From Chrysomallon squamiferum (taxonomy: Eukaryota; Mollusca; Gastropoda; Neomphalida; Peltospiridae): DNA of 52,500 nucleotides. The notes beneath the pieces are model-generated. The model was not told the origin of the DNA and did not search any database. It worked only from the letters and a program-made list of their open reading frames with translations. Below, piece after piece: positions 11,337 to 24,033 of the stretch. The DNA lies in contig CM022670.1 of the NCBI GenBank assembly GCA_012295275.1, forward strand, positions 12,829,583 to 12,882,082, read 5' to 3'. Both the position numbers and the translations under genes were made by a program. Position 1 is the stretch's first letter. Each line of letters begins with the position of its first letter.

Positions 11337-11622
11337 GAAAAAGAAAGAAAGAAAAAAAAATAAGTAAGGAAGAAAAAGCCTAAGCACACTTGAGTCATAC
11401 TCTTTTTTCAAAGGCAGAGAATATATCTAAAAAAAAAAGGTCCCTGATTTTTCGTTACAATAAGCAGGTAATATATTATGCTTGAAGCGTTTTGTCAGGC
11501 TACGCGAAAAGGCACCTTATCTGACTGTTCAGTGACACAGTCGAGCCTCGTTACAAACGTGTGCAAGAAGAACTCGAAAGTTATTCGAGGTAGGGTATAC
11601 TTTTCGTTTCTGCTTTTTGAAC

Positions 11623-11627
<5 letters not shown>

Positions 11628-11658
<31 letters not shown>

Positions 11659-11883
11659 ATCTGTATTGATATCATTTTGAGTCTTGTCAGATTGTATGTG
11701 CATATCGATACATGTAATGTGTGGTTTTCTGTGGGGAATAGGATTATCCTGTATGAGTTTGTGCATGATCATTTATAGAATTTATAGGGTATTCGAAAAA
11801 TGAGCGATATTTTGGCCAGTTTTTTTTCAAAAAATGACTCTCAGAATGAGATACTAAATTAATTAAATAAATAAAGAAAGAAA

Positions 11884-11921
<38 letters not shown>

Positions 11922-11967
11922 GCGGGATTTTGATTAGTTTGGAAAGGATGTCTGGTTTTTATTTGTA

Positions 11968-12027
<60 letters not shown>
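11628..12027. repeat. Three AAT/ATT microsatellites
   Basis: (ATT)n at 11628-11657, (AAT)n at 11885-11921 and (TTA)n at about 11967-12027. The second and third are inverted relative to each other and could pair across about 45 bp. Confidence 0.9.
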
Positions 12028-12029
<2 letters not shown>

Positions 12030-13400
12030 GTTACTTATGTATTTTGGTATTAAAAAAAGAAGTTAAAAAGAAAACCTTCATCTTGGCCATGGTTGACGCC
12101 TAAATTTGTCTGAAAAACTTGATCCACCCAGTCTAATGGCGTAACTATTTCACAGCCAGTTAATATTATAAATCTATTCAGTGAATTAAATAATAGCATC
12201 ATCTTTTCCTTTCAATTTCAAGGTGCAGAAAGCATTCAGACTGTTGGTGTCAAATGCAACGCGAAAAGATTCTGAATGAAAGTGGTTACAAACATCTGGT
12301 TTTAATTCACTAAACCAGAAACCTAGGAATTTATATCTATTTATATATTTATTATATTTCTAGCCATGCGTGGCTATAACTTACCCATTAAATAAATGTA
12401 TGCGTTATCACAAAGGCACATGCACCGACTATAATTGTAACTGGTACCCTTTTTCGTTGAAACGTACAAAAGTGAACGAGTTTCATTATTTTCGTATGTA
12501 TAATGCTAATATGAAAATAACAACGAACACGTGAAACAGAAAAACAAAAAGAAAACAAAAAAAGAGCAAATACTGCATGATGCATATCATAATAAAATAC
12601 AGCGGAGTATTTTTATTTCTTCTTATAGTTAAAGCTTTAAAGAATATTTGCTAAACTTGACATAATCAAAACAAAAGTCTATATGAACTGAGTCTTCGTG
12701 TATTGTTTTGTTGTTGCCTTTTTTCTTTTTCCCCCCTTTCTTTACTTTTTTCGTTCTTTTTTGAATTATTTCGGATTAATTCAGCTTAATAGTTATAAGA
12801 GGCATCTATATGTTTGTTTTTTTATTTATTTACTATTAACGAGTATCTGAAATAATAATAATAATATGAGAGAGAGGGGTGGGTAAAATAAATAAATAAA
12901 CAAATAAGCAAACAGTGTATTATTATCTGATTTATATTTTTAAGTTCAGACCAACCTTGAGTATCTCAGCTAATTAGACATCAGCATGCACAACATTAGA
13001 ATGAATTAAATTAATATATCTTACCACTGTTAGCAGTTAGGTGTTTTACAGTGTGATTTGGAAGGCAAGTTCTAAGCGAAATCAAAAGATTCACTTTGTT
13101 ATACATACCTTAATTACGTTGACTAATACACTGGTACGACACAACTTTCCTTTCTGAAAATTCACTGACGACAAATATTGATTTTTCAAATGCAAACATT
13201 TTCCATTTGTTGTAATAGCAGGATATGGTAACAGCCTTTTCTATCGTTCGTTGTTGTAAGTTCAGCTGCAATAATGATTTAAATATAGATTTTAAAAATA
13301 TTTTAAAACAGTGAAGTAGAAAGGATCAGCTAATAAAAAGATTAGTTTTAAATAATTGAAGAAAATTAATTATACACAATAATACTATTTCAGTAAATAT
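12028..13400. other. Intergenic sequence, nothing recognised
   Basis: No gene or long repeat. A perfect 6-bp-stem hairpin, TAGCCATGCGTGGCTA, lies at about 12361-12376. Confidence 0.6.
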
Positions 13401-13519
13401 TTTGAATGATATTTAATTTTTTTTTTATTTATTTATTTATTTATTTTTTATTATTATTTCAATTCAGTTATTTTCTTCTTTGTTTTTTGTTTTGCTTATG
13501 TTCTTTTGAAAAAAGATTA

Positions 13520-13960
13520 GCGGAAATGGTCTATTTTTCTTTTCCTTTGATCTACACCGGTGGCATGTCTGCCCTCTGTGACATCATTTGCGGTGAATTT
13601 GATTGGTTAAATTGCGAGTGCACGAGCATTATTGATCAACAACCGCTATTCCCAGAATTAGCCTCACACCCTTGTGTAAACTGATATTTAGTTAAAGTGA
13701 TACATATTGTCGTTTGACAGTCATCAAATTATGAAATGTTTATAAAATATGAAATATATTAATAGATATTCTGCATAAGCTATGAAGTATGATGAATGAT
13801 ATTTACATTTCAAATCGAAGATGACATATTGTTTCACAAAAGCGTGCTAGAATTAGTGTCTATTTGCATTCTGAACCATTGACTAAGGGAGATAATGCTG
13901 CTTATTTAGTGTCCCGTCAGGCGGCCATGTTCTGTTATTCCTGTGCTTTAGAGTAGAAAA
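13520..13960 (+). promoter_or_regulatory. Candidate promoter region of the spectraplakin long isoform
   Basis: This is the last stretch with ordinary CpG density before the CpG-poor gene body. It contains TGACATCA (13579-13586, CRE/AP-1-like), an inverted CCAAT box in GATTGGTTAA (13601-13610) and AAGGGAGATAA (13885-13895). A short GC-rich stretch, CCCGTCAGGCGGCCATG, follows. A strong splice donor comes downstream at 14006. No TATA box is obvious. The start site cannot be fixed from sequence alone. Confidence 0.4.
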
Positions 13961-14005
13961 AAAAAAAAAATGCTATGTAGAAAAATTGTAAATACAGAAT
14001 TTTAG
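13900..14005 (+). other. Candidate noncoding first exon (5' UTR), 3' end at 14005
   Basis: The sequence TTTTAG/GTAAGTAC gives a near-perfect donor at 14006, about 1.2 kb upstream of the acceptor at 15193. The 5' limit given here is arbitrary. The stretch contains two short upstream frames: one at 13928 of nine codons, and one near 13970 whose stop TAG falls exactly at the exon end. It has no long open frame, as expected for a leader exon. Confidence 0.4.
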
Positions 14006-15193
14006 GTAAGTACATATTTTTTGGTGTGTGAAAACAGCTTTATTGGTTATTTTTATTTATTTATCTATATATTTTGTTGCTTATTTTTACGTCCGCGATT
14101 TTGTTAGAATTTATTATCGACTACATCATCACAGACATGTTTCTTCAGACATGATGCCGGCGTGAATAGTAACATTTGGTAAAATATTTTTGCATTGATG
14201 TATGATCTGATATTTTAATTTTCAGACAATTTATTTCAAGTCTCAAATTCTTCACCACATGTAACACTTAACAGTCGATGTTTGTAGCTGGTTTCAAATA
14301 TAGTCATAATTTTGACATTCGGTTTGACGTTTATGTCAGAATGTTTGTATGGTCTTTGGCTAGTCTATTGCAGTGGTGATGTTCGGTGCCGAAAATGTCT
14401 GCAGATGTTTCTTTACCAATGCATACAATGTATGGCACAAATATGGAAAAATAAGATTTCATTATCTTTACATAATTATTGTATTTTTAGTAATTTATTT
14501 TAGAAATTCATTACATTATTTTATTTTACTTTAATATATATAATATATATATATATTATTATATATATTTTGACATTCTTATAATATGTTGATGTGTCAT
14601 ACTTATAGTCAGGAATATATTTAGTATCTGCAATTTGGCCATTCCAAAGCTGGAAGTGCATAAAATAACAAAAAATAAAAACAAACAATAAATAATAATT
14701 AAAATCTACTGTGACAATATTTAATAAATCATATACTCAGGAACAAAGAATATAAGTCTTGAAAATGATGTATTATAAAAATATAGTTATTAATTGTCAT
14801 CATTCAGTTTTCTTTGTAAATGAAATCCAGTGTATTCCTTTTCAGCAAGATTCCATTTTTAATAAAAGCCATTGAAGATGCTTTCTTGTCAATTGCAAAA
14901 AACTTTCAACGTGTATTTTGTTTTTGTTTAGTCTCAATACTTTTTAGTTAACAGTATAAGATGCTGGCAGTTAGAACTTTGATTGTGTATCTCACAATAT
15001 TAAAATTCATACTTAAAACATTTAGTAACTTAAAATAAAAACTGTGTTGAAGATTTATTAAATATTGATATGTTTATTTTCACTTTATATATGATACATA
15101 AGTAACATATACTTCAAAATTGAAATTTGGAAATTATTTTATCATAATGATATATCCAATTTTTTTTTTATTTTTTTTTTTTTTTTTTCACAG
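14006..15193 (+). other. Predicted first intron of the spectraplakin leader
   Basis: Bounded by GTAAGT at the left and a long T-rich tract (15160-15189) plus CACAG at the right. CpG falls away at about 14.4 kb within it. It holds an AT palindrome around 14530-14575 (TA-rich) but no coding sequence that I recognise. Confidence 0.4.
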
Positions 15194-15286
15194 ATGGATA
15201 ATACACATTTTGAAAGAAGATGGAAATTCATATGTGGACATTTAGTGACAGTGTTGTAACTTAACTTTTTATGCTGTGTAAGAACA
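15194..15286 (+). other. 5' UTR part of the first coding exon, with two upstream ORFs
   Basis: The exon begins after the polypyrimidine tract and CAG at 15191-15193. ATG at 15194, the first bases of the exon, opens a 21-codon upstream ORF ending TAA at 15257-15259, in the same frame as the main start. A second ATG at 15271 opens a seven-codon ORF whose stop (15292-15294) lies past the main ATG at 15287, so it overlaps it. Both could reduce initiation on the main frame. Confidence 0.6.
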
Positions 15287-15401
15287 ATGGATAAAATAGC
15301 ATGGGAAACTCACAAACAGTATCCTCAGGAGGATTACGATTCATTACCTCTTTGTATTCTACAGTTAGACCCTGCAGATAGAGCTGTCATCAGAATAGCA
15401 G
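15287..15401 (+). CDS. Spectraplakin, alternative first coding exon A
   Basis: Thirty-eight codons plus one base, starting at an ATG in a good context (GAACAATGG). An in-frame stop lies upstream at 15257. The protein starts MDKIAWETHKQYPQEDYDSL and ends LDPADRAVIRIA. That end matches the LDPAERAVxRxA segment just before CH1 in vertebrate MACF1 and dystonin. The donor GTATGA at 15402 splits the next codon after its first base. Joined to the exon at 21429, the codon becomes GAT (Asp), giving [12 protein letters not shown], the expected family sequence. This N-terminus precedes the actin-binding domain of a giant actin-microtubule crosslinker of the cortical cytoskeleton and cell junctions. Confidence 0.9.
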
Positions 15402-17405
15402 GTATGACTTTATAATTTCAGTTACATGTATTTAACTCAACCAATTTTAGTAAAACATTTGCCTTTATATTCTGCCTGTTGTTGTGTATGCATGTCCAGT
15501 ATACTGTTAAAACTAGAAACTGGATAAATAAAATGTTTAGTTAAAATTTTTCTCTACCTGAGCATATTTTTGAAGCATTTCTTATTTCTGCAAAATACAG
15601 TTTTTTATTTCTCCAAATGACACCAAAAACCAAAACATTTTAACTGCATATTTTACATTTATTTTTATTCATGTGAAAATATTAGTTTATTGCAACATAA
15701 TCATATAATGGCTATGCTTTATCCTCAATTCTTTGAAATTATTGTGAGATCACTCAGTCATTTCACATAAAAAGTTATATTTGACATAAAAACGCTGCTG
15801 TTTTCATGTTTTATATTTTACCTGTTGTAGCCAGAAAAGTATGCCTGAAAGTATCCAAAACTTGTAAACTGTGAAAAAAAAACTTTACTTATAATTTGTA
15901 CATTTATTTTTTGTATGTGTGTTTTTTTTTTTATTTCTTCAAATATTGGAAATGGAAGCTGTTATATATAATTATGTGCTTGTAAACATTTTTTTTCACT
16001 TGCTGGAAAGTTGACTAGCAGACATTACTTTTGGCTGAACCACTGTATATTAATGAATGCATGTGCTGCTAACTAACATATACTGTAAAATATAAAAAGC
16101 AGTGTTTTATTCTTTCATGTTTGATTATATCATACATTACATTTAAATACAATGGTGTGTGTGTGTGTGTATGTATATATATAAGATTTTAAATTTACAT
16201 CTGTTTACTTTTAAAAATAAAGATTAATTTCTAACAAACATTTTAACTAAATTATATTTGCTGTTTGAACAATAGTTAACTTTTTGTTAATGACAACACC
16301 AAAAAAATTAAAAATAAATAAAATATAAAAGAAAATAAAACAAAACATGTCTGTCTAAATAATTATAGTTTGGCATGTATTGTGTGGTAAACGTGAGAAA
16401 ATAGACTTGTGCACTTATTCTATGCCAAAAAACTGTATAAACACTTCATTCCATATCTTTCTTTTCCCCACCTTTATTTTTTTCCTGCAGTTAATAGTGT
16501 ATGTACATGTCTGTCTGTATGTATGTATGTATGTAAATAATTATGTATGTGGCTTGGTGATACATGGCTGTTTAAAAGATGTCATGGCTGGCTGAACAGG
16601 TTTGATAATATGCTGTAGATCATGACGTGGTAGGTCAGTCCACACTGTGACAAGATTCAGTGTGAGTACATGGAGGGGTGCAGTAAGCTGTGTAAAGCCA
16701 CCAGATTGTCAGGCTAACCTATACTGTACTGTACCTGCCAAAAGCAGAACACTGTGCTATTTATATAATATCCATTGATACTGCCTAAGTGTGTGTATGT
16801 GTGTGTGTGTATTGGCAGCCATACAATCCACTGGCAGTCCTGTGAATACATGTGCCTTTTAAAACTGAACATTCCTGCTGGGAAGGACAACGTTTGCTAG
16901 GCATCAGGTGAACTAAGTAATCTAACAGGCCCAACAAGTAGATATATACACGTTCTACATTTTAATGTGGGAGAAACATGTTGGTGAAATGGCCTGACTT
17001 TTCGGAGATGTTAACTTCACCTACCTGTAATCCTGTGTGACATGGAAAAAAAGAACTGCTACAGCACCCAGAGTCTGGATATATAACAGCTTAAGTCAGG
17101 GTGTTGGTTCTGTTTGCTTTGAGAACTCGCATACTTTCACCTGTGCTGGCCAAACAGTGTCGATGATCTACCAAGGCTGAACTGGGTATTTCTGTTTTAC
17201 TGTCCAGGGCAAAATTAACATCAGTGTTACAAAGTGAAATAAACAGTATAGAGAGGACATCTGTTAAATTATTTTTGGTCTATGGATTTATACATTCTTA
17301 ATTTTGATTAATTTTGACTTGTTTGAAGAATAATAGAGCTTAAAATTTCTGGGAAACAGACTTAATGAAAGATAAATGAAACATCTGGTGCAGCTGTGGT
17401 AAGCC
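15402..17405 (+). other. Intron sequence between alternative first exons; candidate second promoter
   Basis: AT-rich, very CpG-poor from 15.4 to about 16.3 kb. The part 16,600-17,250 is less AT-rich and regains a few CG dinucleotides (for example near 16626, 16890, 17002 and 17161). It may hold the promoter and leader of the exon at 17406. A short (GT)n lies near 16154-16172. Confidence 0.5.
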
Positions 17406-17508
17406 ATGTCATTTTCAAACGGTTATGGATTTATTCCTGTGGAAGATGTCACTGTTCTCCCTGACACACCCATGTCATGGTATGAACAGAATCGACTTAA
17501 AGATACAG
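17406..17508 (+). CDS. Spectraplakin, alternative first coding exon B
   Basis: Thirty-four codons plus one base. The ATG at 17406 is preceded at 17400-17402 by an in-frame TAA, so it is the first possible start in this frame. The protein begins MSFSNGYGFIPVEDVTVLPD and ends WYEQNRLKDT. It then has donor GTAGGA at 17509 after the first base of a codon, the same phase as exon A. It therefore splices in frame to 21429 and gives [12 protein letters not shown]. The fly homologue shot also has short N-termini with an unrelated lead before DERDA. The matching phase, the start context and the join to DERD support a real alternative promoter. The lead peptide itself has no domain that I recognise. Confidence 0.72.
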
Positions 17509-20500
17509 GTAGGAAATAACAGGAGAGTGGAAATAAAATAATAATTGTGTGCATGCATGTGGGTTTTTTTTTTATGTTTTGCATGCATGCATATTTCTAT
17601 ATGTGCATGCCTCTGTGTATGTGTAGTTGTTTGTTTATATGTTTGTGTGTATCAATAATGCATTAACTTATTTTTGTTTATATAAATTCTTTTAAATTAA
17701 ATGTATATATGTGCATCTGTGTGTGTGTGTGTTTTGACATTAGCTCATCTTTGTTTATATTAATTATTTTTTAAATTAAATGTTATCTACACTTTTTTCT
17801 TGTTTTAAAGATTAATACTGATATAATTTATCAAACTATTTTTTTTCTCTTTTTTAAATAATATCAAATCAATTTTAAAAAATATTTTATAAATAAATTT
17901 TTTTTTTTTTTTTTTTATTTATAATGTGGGTGTGAATGTTAGGAAATGATAAATATTGATAAATATATCTAAATCTCTTTCCTATAGATACTGTACAGTT
18001 TAACCAAAAGAAAAAAAAGAAAGGAAAAAAGAAATACTTTTTAAACATTTTACATTATAATTACTAAAAGTTAAATACATTCTGTTACTCTTGCAATTTA
18101 CTTTGAAAAATATAATGCAGTTACATCAAATTAGGCACACTGAATGTTTTGATTCTTTCAAATTTTGTCATTTTAATTTATGATTACTGTCATGTTAGCA
18201 TTTTAATTTAAGTGCCTAATTTAAACTAGTATCATGTCTAGACACTGCTGCAGGAAGCCACACAGTATGCTACATTACTGTATATGTTAATCTATTTGTA
18301 CTACCTGTAAACAATCTGTTGTTTACTACAAGTCTTTGGGGTTTTTTCTTTCATTATCAAAAACATTACTCATGAACAGAAAGTATGTAAGTGAAGTTAT
18401 TTTTTTAATTATTTTTTGTGTGAAGTATATATACATGTGCATTTTTGCATGCATGTTCATATACAAATACATTTGCTTCTTACTTTACTTCTGCTACATT
18501 ACTTTGTGGTAATAAATACTAGCAAGTGTTTTATGTAGGTTTTCTGGTCCATCTGTGTATATATCTGTATATACAATTTATATTACTCAGACTGAGATAA
18601 ATTACATGATGAAAAAAAATAATGTACTATTGATTGATGGGTATAATGGTTTGACACATTTGTGACATCTGTACAGGTAAATAATATAGGTGATCAATAA
18701 ATGAATACTTGCATCTTAGTATTAATTATCTACCTTTTACATTTTAATGAGATTAATAAAAGTTTAAAACACACTGTAGCATAAGAGTAATTCTATAGTA
18801 AATAAATAAATAAAATTATTTATATTTTAATGACATGTATGAAACACTGTTAGTTTAAATAAAGTCAATACCAGGTATTATTGTATGTATCATGAAAAAA
18901 AATCATTTCTTGGCATACTTAATAAATAAAAGAATTTTGTTATGTCAAAATGTTTTTGAGAAGTAATTCAAATAATATTTCTCTGTATTCTATCTTTTAG
19001 TTATGTAATAATAATAATAATTTTTATTTATTTATTTTTTATGTTATATTTTTTTTCTCAGCAACTCCCCAAATAGCACAAATCTGATATCCTTAAACAT
19101 TAAGACTGGAGATTAACAGTGTTACATGTATGTGTTCTTATTTGAAAACATATCACTGGTTTGTGTGCTATTTTAATTAGAACAGAAATCAAGAAAGCAT
19201 GTACTTGAATTCAGCAAATATCTCATGACCAATTTACCTGGTTGAAATTAATAAATGTTCTGGTCATGACATTTTTGTTCACCTGTTGGTGACCTTCTGA
19301 TTATCATCCAGCCTCCTCCTTACCAGAGTTTTGTTACAGGTGCTACAAAGGTGTTCAGTGGCCTGTGACCTCAGCCATGAAATTTGATTGACTCACATTC
19401 TTACCTGAATAACAGGATCCAATTAAACTTGGATTATATTGTCTTGTGTAGATTCTGCTGGATTACCTGTAAATAATAACAAGTTCATAGCTACCTATGT
19501 GTTTGAGATGTTCACTTTGTGAGAACTTTCTTGACAGTCTCATATAAATGTACATCCACTTGTTGATTATTTATCATAAAAAATGGGATAGAATTAATCT
19601 TAATTCACTGGGATTATATTAATGATGGGCAGATTTGATTGTAGCAGTTTTACTAAAATTCAAGTATTTATGGATGTTAACAGCCAAATGATTTAAAATT
19701 AAATTGACAATCCTTTATAGGAATTACATTTAGAGCAACAACAGACACTATATTCTAGGTACACACTCATATATGCTGTTTTTGTACAAAATAATTTAAT
19801 CTCTAAATGCAGTTTTAAGGATGGTTTTCCTGTTCACAGTATAATAATAGAGATTCACTTCATGTATTATTTCCTGTTTGCATTTGGATGATGATCCTTT
19901 ATTTTCTTCACATTATTTCCTTTGTTGTAGTGGGTGTAAAGGGTGCAAGTGAGTGTGTGTTTATCTGTATGTGTGTATGAGTAAAACAAAATGATAGGGA
20001 ATGAAACACAATGAGAATCAGTGTAGACAGATTAATTATGATAACACATTCTTCCTGTACTAGTAATTATAACTATAAGCACTTTTAGCATTTTCTGTGA
20101 AAAATAAATAAGTAATGTTAGTCTTTGAGATTTGTATACAGAAACTTTCTCCCTTTTATTTCATAATTTATTTTGTTTCACTTTTTTAAGGACTGCAAGT
20201 GTTGCCATTTCAACTCTAGTCTTTGAAAGTGAACTCTTTTCTAGGTTGCAGTACATAAAACCTCTTTGGGTATTTTTTCATTCTCATTTTTCTAATTTGT
20301 TCTTTTCTTTTTTCTTTTTATTTCATTTCCCCCCCCCCTTCATTCTGTTTTAAAGTTCATGAAACTATTTTCTATGCAGTAGGATGAAGTAAAATGTTTG
20401 CTTACTGCAGTATGATTACACTGAGACAAAGTTAAAGCTGAGACACTAGAGATTCACTTTCTCTGCTCACTCTGCATGCAGTGGCTTTAATCATGTTAAT

Positions 20501-21428
20501 TTAGATAAAACAGTCTCCAGTGTTAGGTCTGAGATCTGTATGATCAGACTGAAGATAAGAAACAGAGCTTATGTTAGATTCTTTTTACAGACAAGATTTG
20601 AGATAATTTTGAATTTCATTTTTTAGAGAAAGAAAATATCTCCACAGTCTTTTGGGCTAATCTTACATTTCACTTTATTGCTACAATTTTAAACAGAATG
20701 TGATATATTTGAATGATGTATATATGTCAGTGTGTTAGTAGATGTGAACAAAAAAAAAATCTTGTTTTCTAGTAAGACTTGCAAATGTAGATGTAAAAAC
20801 AACAAAATGTTAATCAAATTTAAACTGATTGTAGTGTGAATCTGTTTTACTTTATATGTCTGGATTAAAACTGATGTACTTTTTTTACTTAATCCATGAA
20901 CTGTTGTAATTGATACATTATGATACGTGTTTGTCCAGAGATCAATATACAAATAAAGTTTTGATATTAGACTTTAAGATTTGTGTAATTCATATATATT
21001 AATGCAGAATATATAATTGACAGTTGGAACTGAACATAAGATGCCAAAGATGTGACTATATTTATAAACATTGTCATATGAGTTAAATTAAAATATATTG
21101 ATACATCGGTTGAGGTAGATAAAGACAAAAGTTCAAGGATGGCTGTCTGTGTAAAACTGTCTAAAGGCTGTCTATGTACAAGTATGTATGGTCATTGGTG
21201 AATATAATAACAGAATCAATAAAGCTGAAATGGATTTTTTTTCTTTTAAATTAATTTTATTTATTATTGTTATTATTTTATTTTATTTTATTTTATTTCA
21301 TTTTATTCTTTGGTGGTAACACAGATTTTTGAAGTTTAAAAAAAGAACACTTTTTGATGACACATTACCAAATCTGACCTTTACATGAAGTTTTTTTTTT
21401 TTTAAACTAATTTTTTTTTTTTTTCCAG
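17509..21428 (+). other. Intron before the shared CH1 exon; CpG-free stretch
   Basis: About 3.9 kb. Reading line by line I find no CG dinucleotide from just after the exon at 17406-17508 to about 20,924. The intron ends in T-rich sequence with TTTTCCAG at 21421-21428. Short poly(T) and (TTTA)n tracts occur, but I recognise no other gene. Confidence 0.85.
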
Positions 21429-21490
21429 ATGAGAGGGATGCAGTTCAAAAGAAGACATTTACCAAATGGGTGAACAAACATCTGCTTAAG
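21429..21490 (+). CDS. Spectraplakin, shared exon starting the CH1 actin-binding domain
   Basis: A 62-nt exon that completes the split Asp codon and encodes [19 protein letters not shown] then LK. This is the highly conserved start of CH1 in MACF1, dystonin and shot. [10 protein letters not shown] fits the actinin-type actin-binding signature 1, [EQ]-x(2)-[ATV]-[FY]-x(2)-W-x-N. The acceptor is TTTTTTCCAG and the donor GTGAGT (21491), leaving phase 0. Both alternative first exons feed into it. CH1 helix A contributes the first actin-binding surface of the tandem CH1-CH2 module. Confidence 0.95.
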
Positions 21491-24033
21491 GTGAGTTTTT
21501 CACTCTCTACATTGGTTACATTCAAGTAATAACAAACCTTTTACACAACTTGAAGAAAACAGCTATTAGAAACAATGATATTTCTTTGTTCAGCACTGAA
21601 TGTCATAGTTTAGAAAAGCTGTCATTAATTATCATTTCAGAATACCTGTTAAGAAAAAAGAAAAAGAAAATTTGTTATTACCATGTATAGAGCTAGTTAG
21701 GATTTTATGTTATTTAAATAAAGTGATTATTATAAAAAGTAATCTTTTAAAAATAATTGTGTAATTATTTTTTAATTAAATTCATCTTACTAAAAATGAT
21801 ATGTTTTAACTGATTGACCATACAGATAGAGGGGTTGACATTTGCTGTTTCCATACATTAAACTTCTGTGTGTGGTATGTAGAAGATTCAGCTTTCATCC
21901 ATGTTGTAGTTTAACTCAAATTAAAGTGATCAGTATTGAAAATGACAAACTGGTTGAACTATTTAACAGAATCAGTGTTTTCTCTATTGGAAAAAATTAT
22001 GTGCATTGTATAAGGTTTAAGCAGCAGGTATTAGGATAGAATAATCTAACACAGGGTATTTTTTTTGCATAAGTAAAATTTGTATCCTTTAAATAAGGGT
22101 GGTTGATACAGCAAAATGACCCTACAGGTTGAATCACCTGTAATCCAAGACATTCCTTGAAGAATCATTTCGGCTAATTGAGATGGTTGGTATTTACACC
22201 TGTAAGTTCAGAACATGGTGTTGTAAACAGACAAACCAAACAAGAGTGGTTATGTAGAATGTAGTATTTGCCCAGGTAAATGTTGTGTCCACGTCACACA
22301 TTTCTTGCAGTGTTGGAAAAAAGATGTGGGTCATCAAGGAGTAGAGAAGAGGTCATTTCTGACACCTGACACATTGTGTCATTCTTAGAAGATGTGGGCT
22401 GATTAATTCGTGTTAATGTGGCATTAGTATGTTTATTGCTGGCACAATATATATACAAGTAGAGAAAAAAGTTAATGTGATGTCAACAAAGAGAAATACA
22501 CAGATCAAATAATATATTAAAATACCCCCTCTCTTTTTAAAAACAAAAACAATTAAAATAAACAAATGAAATAAATAAATAAATAGATAAGTAATAATGA
22601 TGAAATAAAATAAAAATCATCTGACATTAAAAAGTTCCTGAAATTTGTTTAAATAATATGTATTTATAATTAATACCTACCAGTAAATAATAATATACTT
22701 TATGCATATATATAATCTATGTTTACATTTCTGAAACATTTGTATTAATTTATTTAAAATATCTGCAAATAATGTATTGTTTACACAAACTTTTTCATAT
22801 ATAATATTTATTTATTTTCTCTCCATAAAAGAAGAACACATTACTGATATGCTTATGCAATGAATAGTTCTAGATTAAATTATTAATTTTTTTTTTTTTT
22901 AATGTTCAGTAAAAATACCATAGAAATATCTTAATATATGCAGTTATATGTTATCAAACAGCTGTTAAATCAAAATCCTCTTTCTTTCTTTTTTTATAAC
23001 TTTTTTTTCTCTCTCTCTCCTTTTCGATTTTTACTTGACAATAATATATTGAAACACATGTTTGCTAAAAGCAGAAAGAGTGTTTTCTAAAGTAAAATGA
23101 GCAGGTTACATGCATGGAACATTTTGAGATAAGATCTGATGTATAGAGACAACAATTTGTTTCGGAATAACTAATTTTACAGATTTTTGTATTCGACAAA
23201 TGAATTTTGGTTAAAAATACATTTCTCCCTCTGCATTCTATGCTTTGGCGTATAATAATTTGTTCAAATTGTAGGTTTACAACTATTGTATTTCCTGAAA
23301 GAATGTATCCCTAAATAAAATAAAACATTAAAAAAAAGAAAAAAAAAAAAAAAAAAGAACAACGGAATAGGAAAGAAGTGCACAAAAACAACAGAAAATG
23401 CAGAAAATAAACAAAAATATTTCACACACCCACCCATTTTTTTTTCCTATGTGATAAATTTCTGGAGAACATAGCTGCTAAAAGCAGAAAGACTTTTTTT
23501 TCTGAACTTAGAAAAGAAGGTTACATTGTTTGAACATTCCGAGATAAGACCAGATGTAGAGAGGATGATTCAGACAGATGGCTCTGCAGGAAGATTTTGT
23601 AGCAGATTTTCAAAGATAGGAATTCTCCATGCATCATTTGCACCTGCCAGTCTTCTCACTTTTAGTTCACAATTTCAGTGATAGGAATTTGATAACAGTG
23701 CAGAAACCCTTTGTCCTGTTTTAGTTCACAGCTCAAGATAGGAGTGGATTGCAGCATTCTGAATCCCATTGCAAGATAGTGTTGGCTATCATATCTTACA
23801 GATTTAAATTTTCATTATTTTTTGTTATTTTTTTTTAAAACCAAAAGTGTTGACAACAACAAATCATAAGCAGTGATGATAATAACAAGAGACCCTCAAT
23901 AGAACTTTATCAAAATATACTGATTTTTTTTTTTTATGCTATTGTTGAGGAGTGGTTTGGCTTTGGGGGTGTATATTTTTAAATAAGGAGGGGGAAAAAC
24001 ATATTTTCACCTGCCTTTGGTCAAAGTAGTGGA

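Noticed and set aside
13406-13684. 92-codon + strand frame beginning with a hydrophobic stretch
   Set aside because: The hydrophobic part is T-rich low complexity. The rest has no recognisable domain, and the region fits a promoter better.
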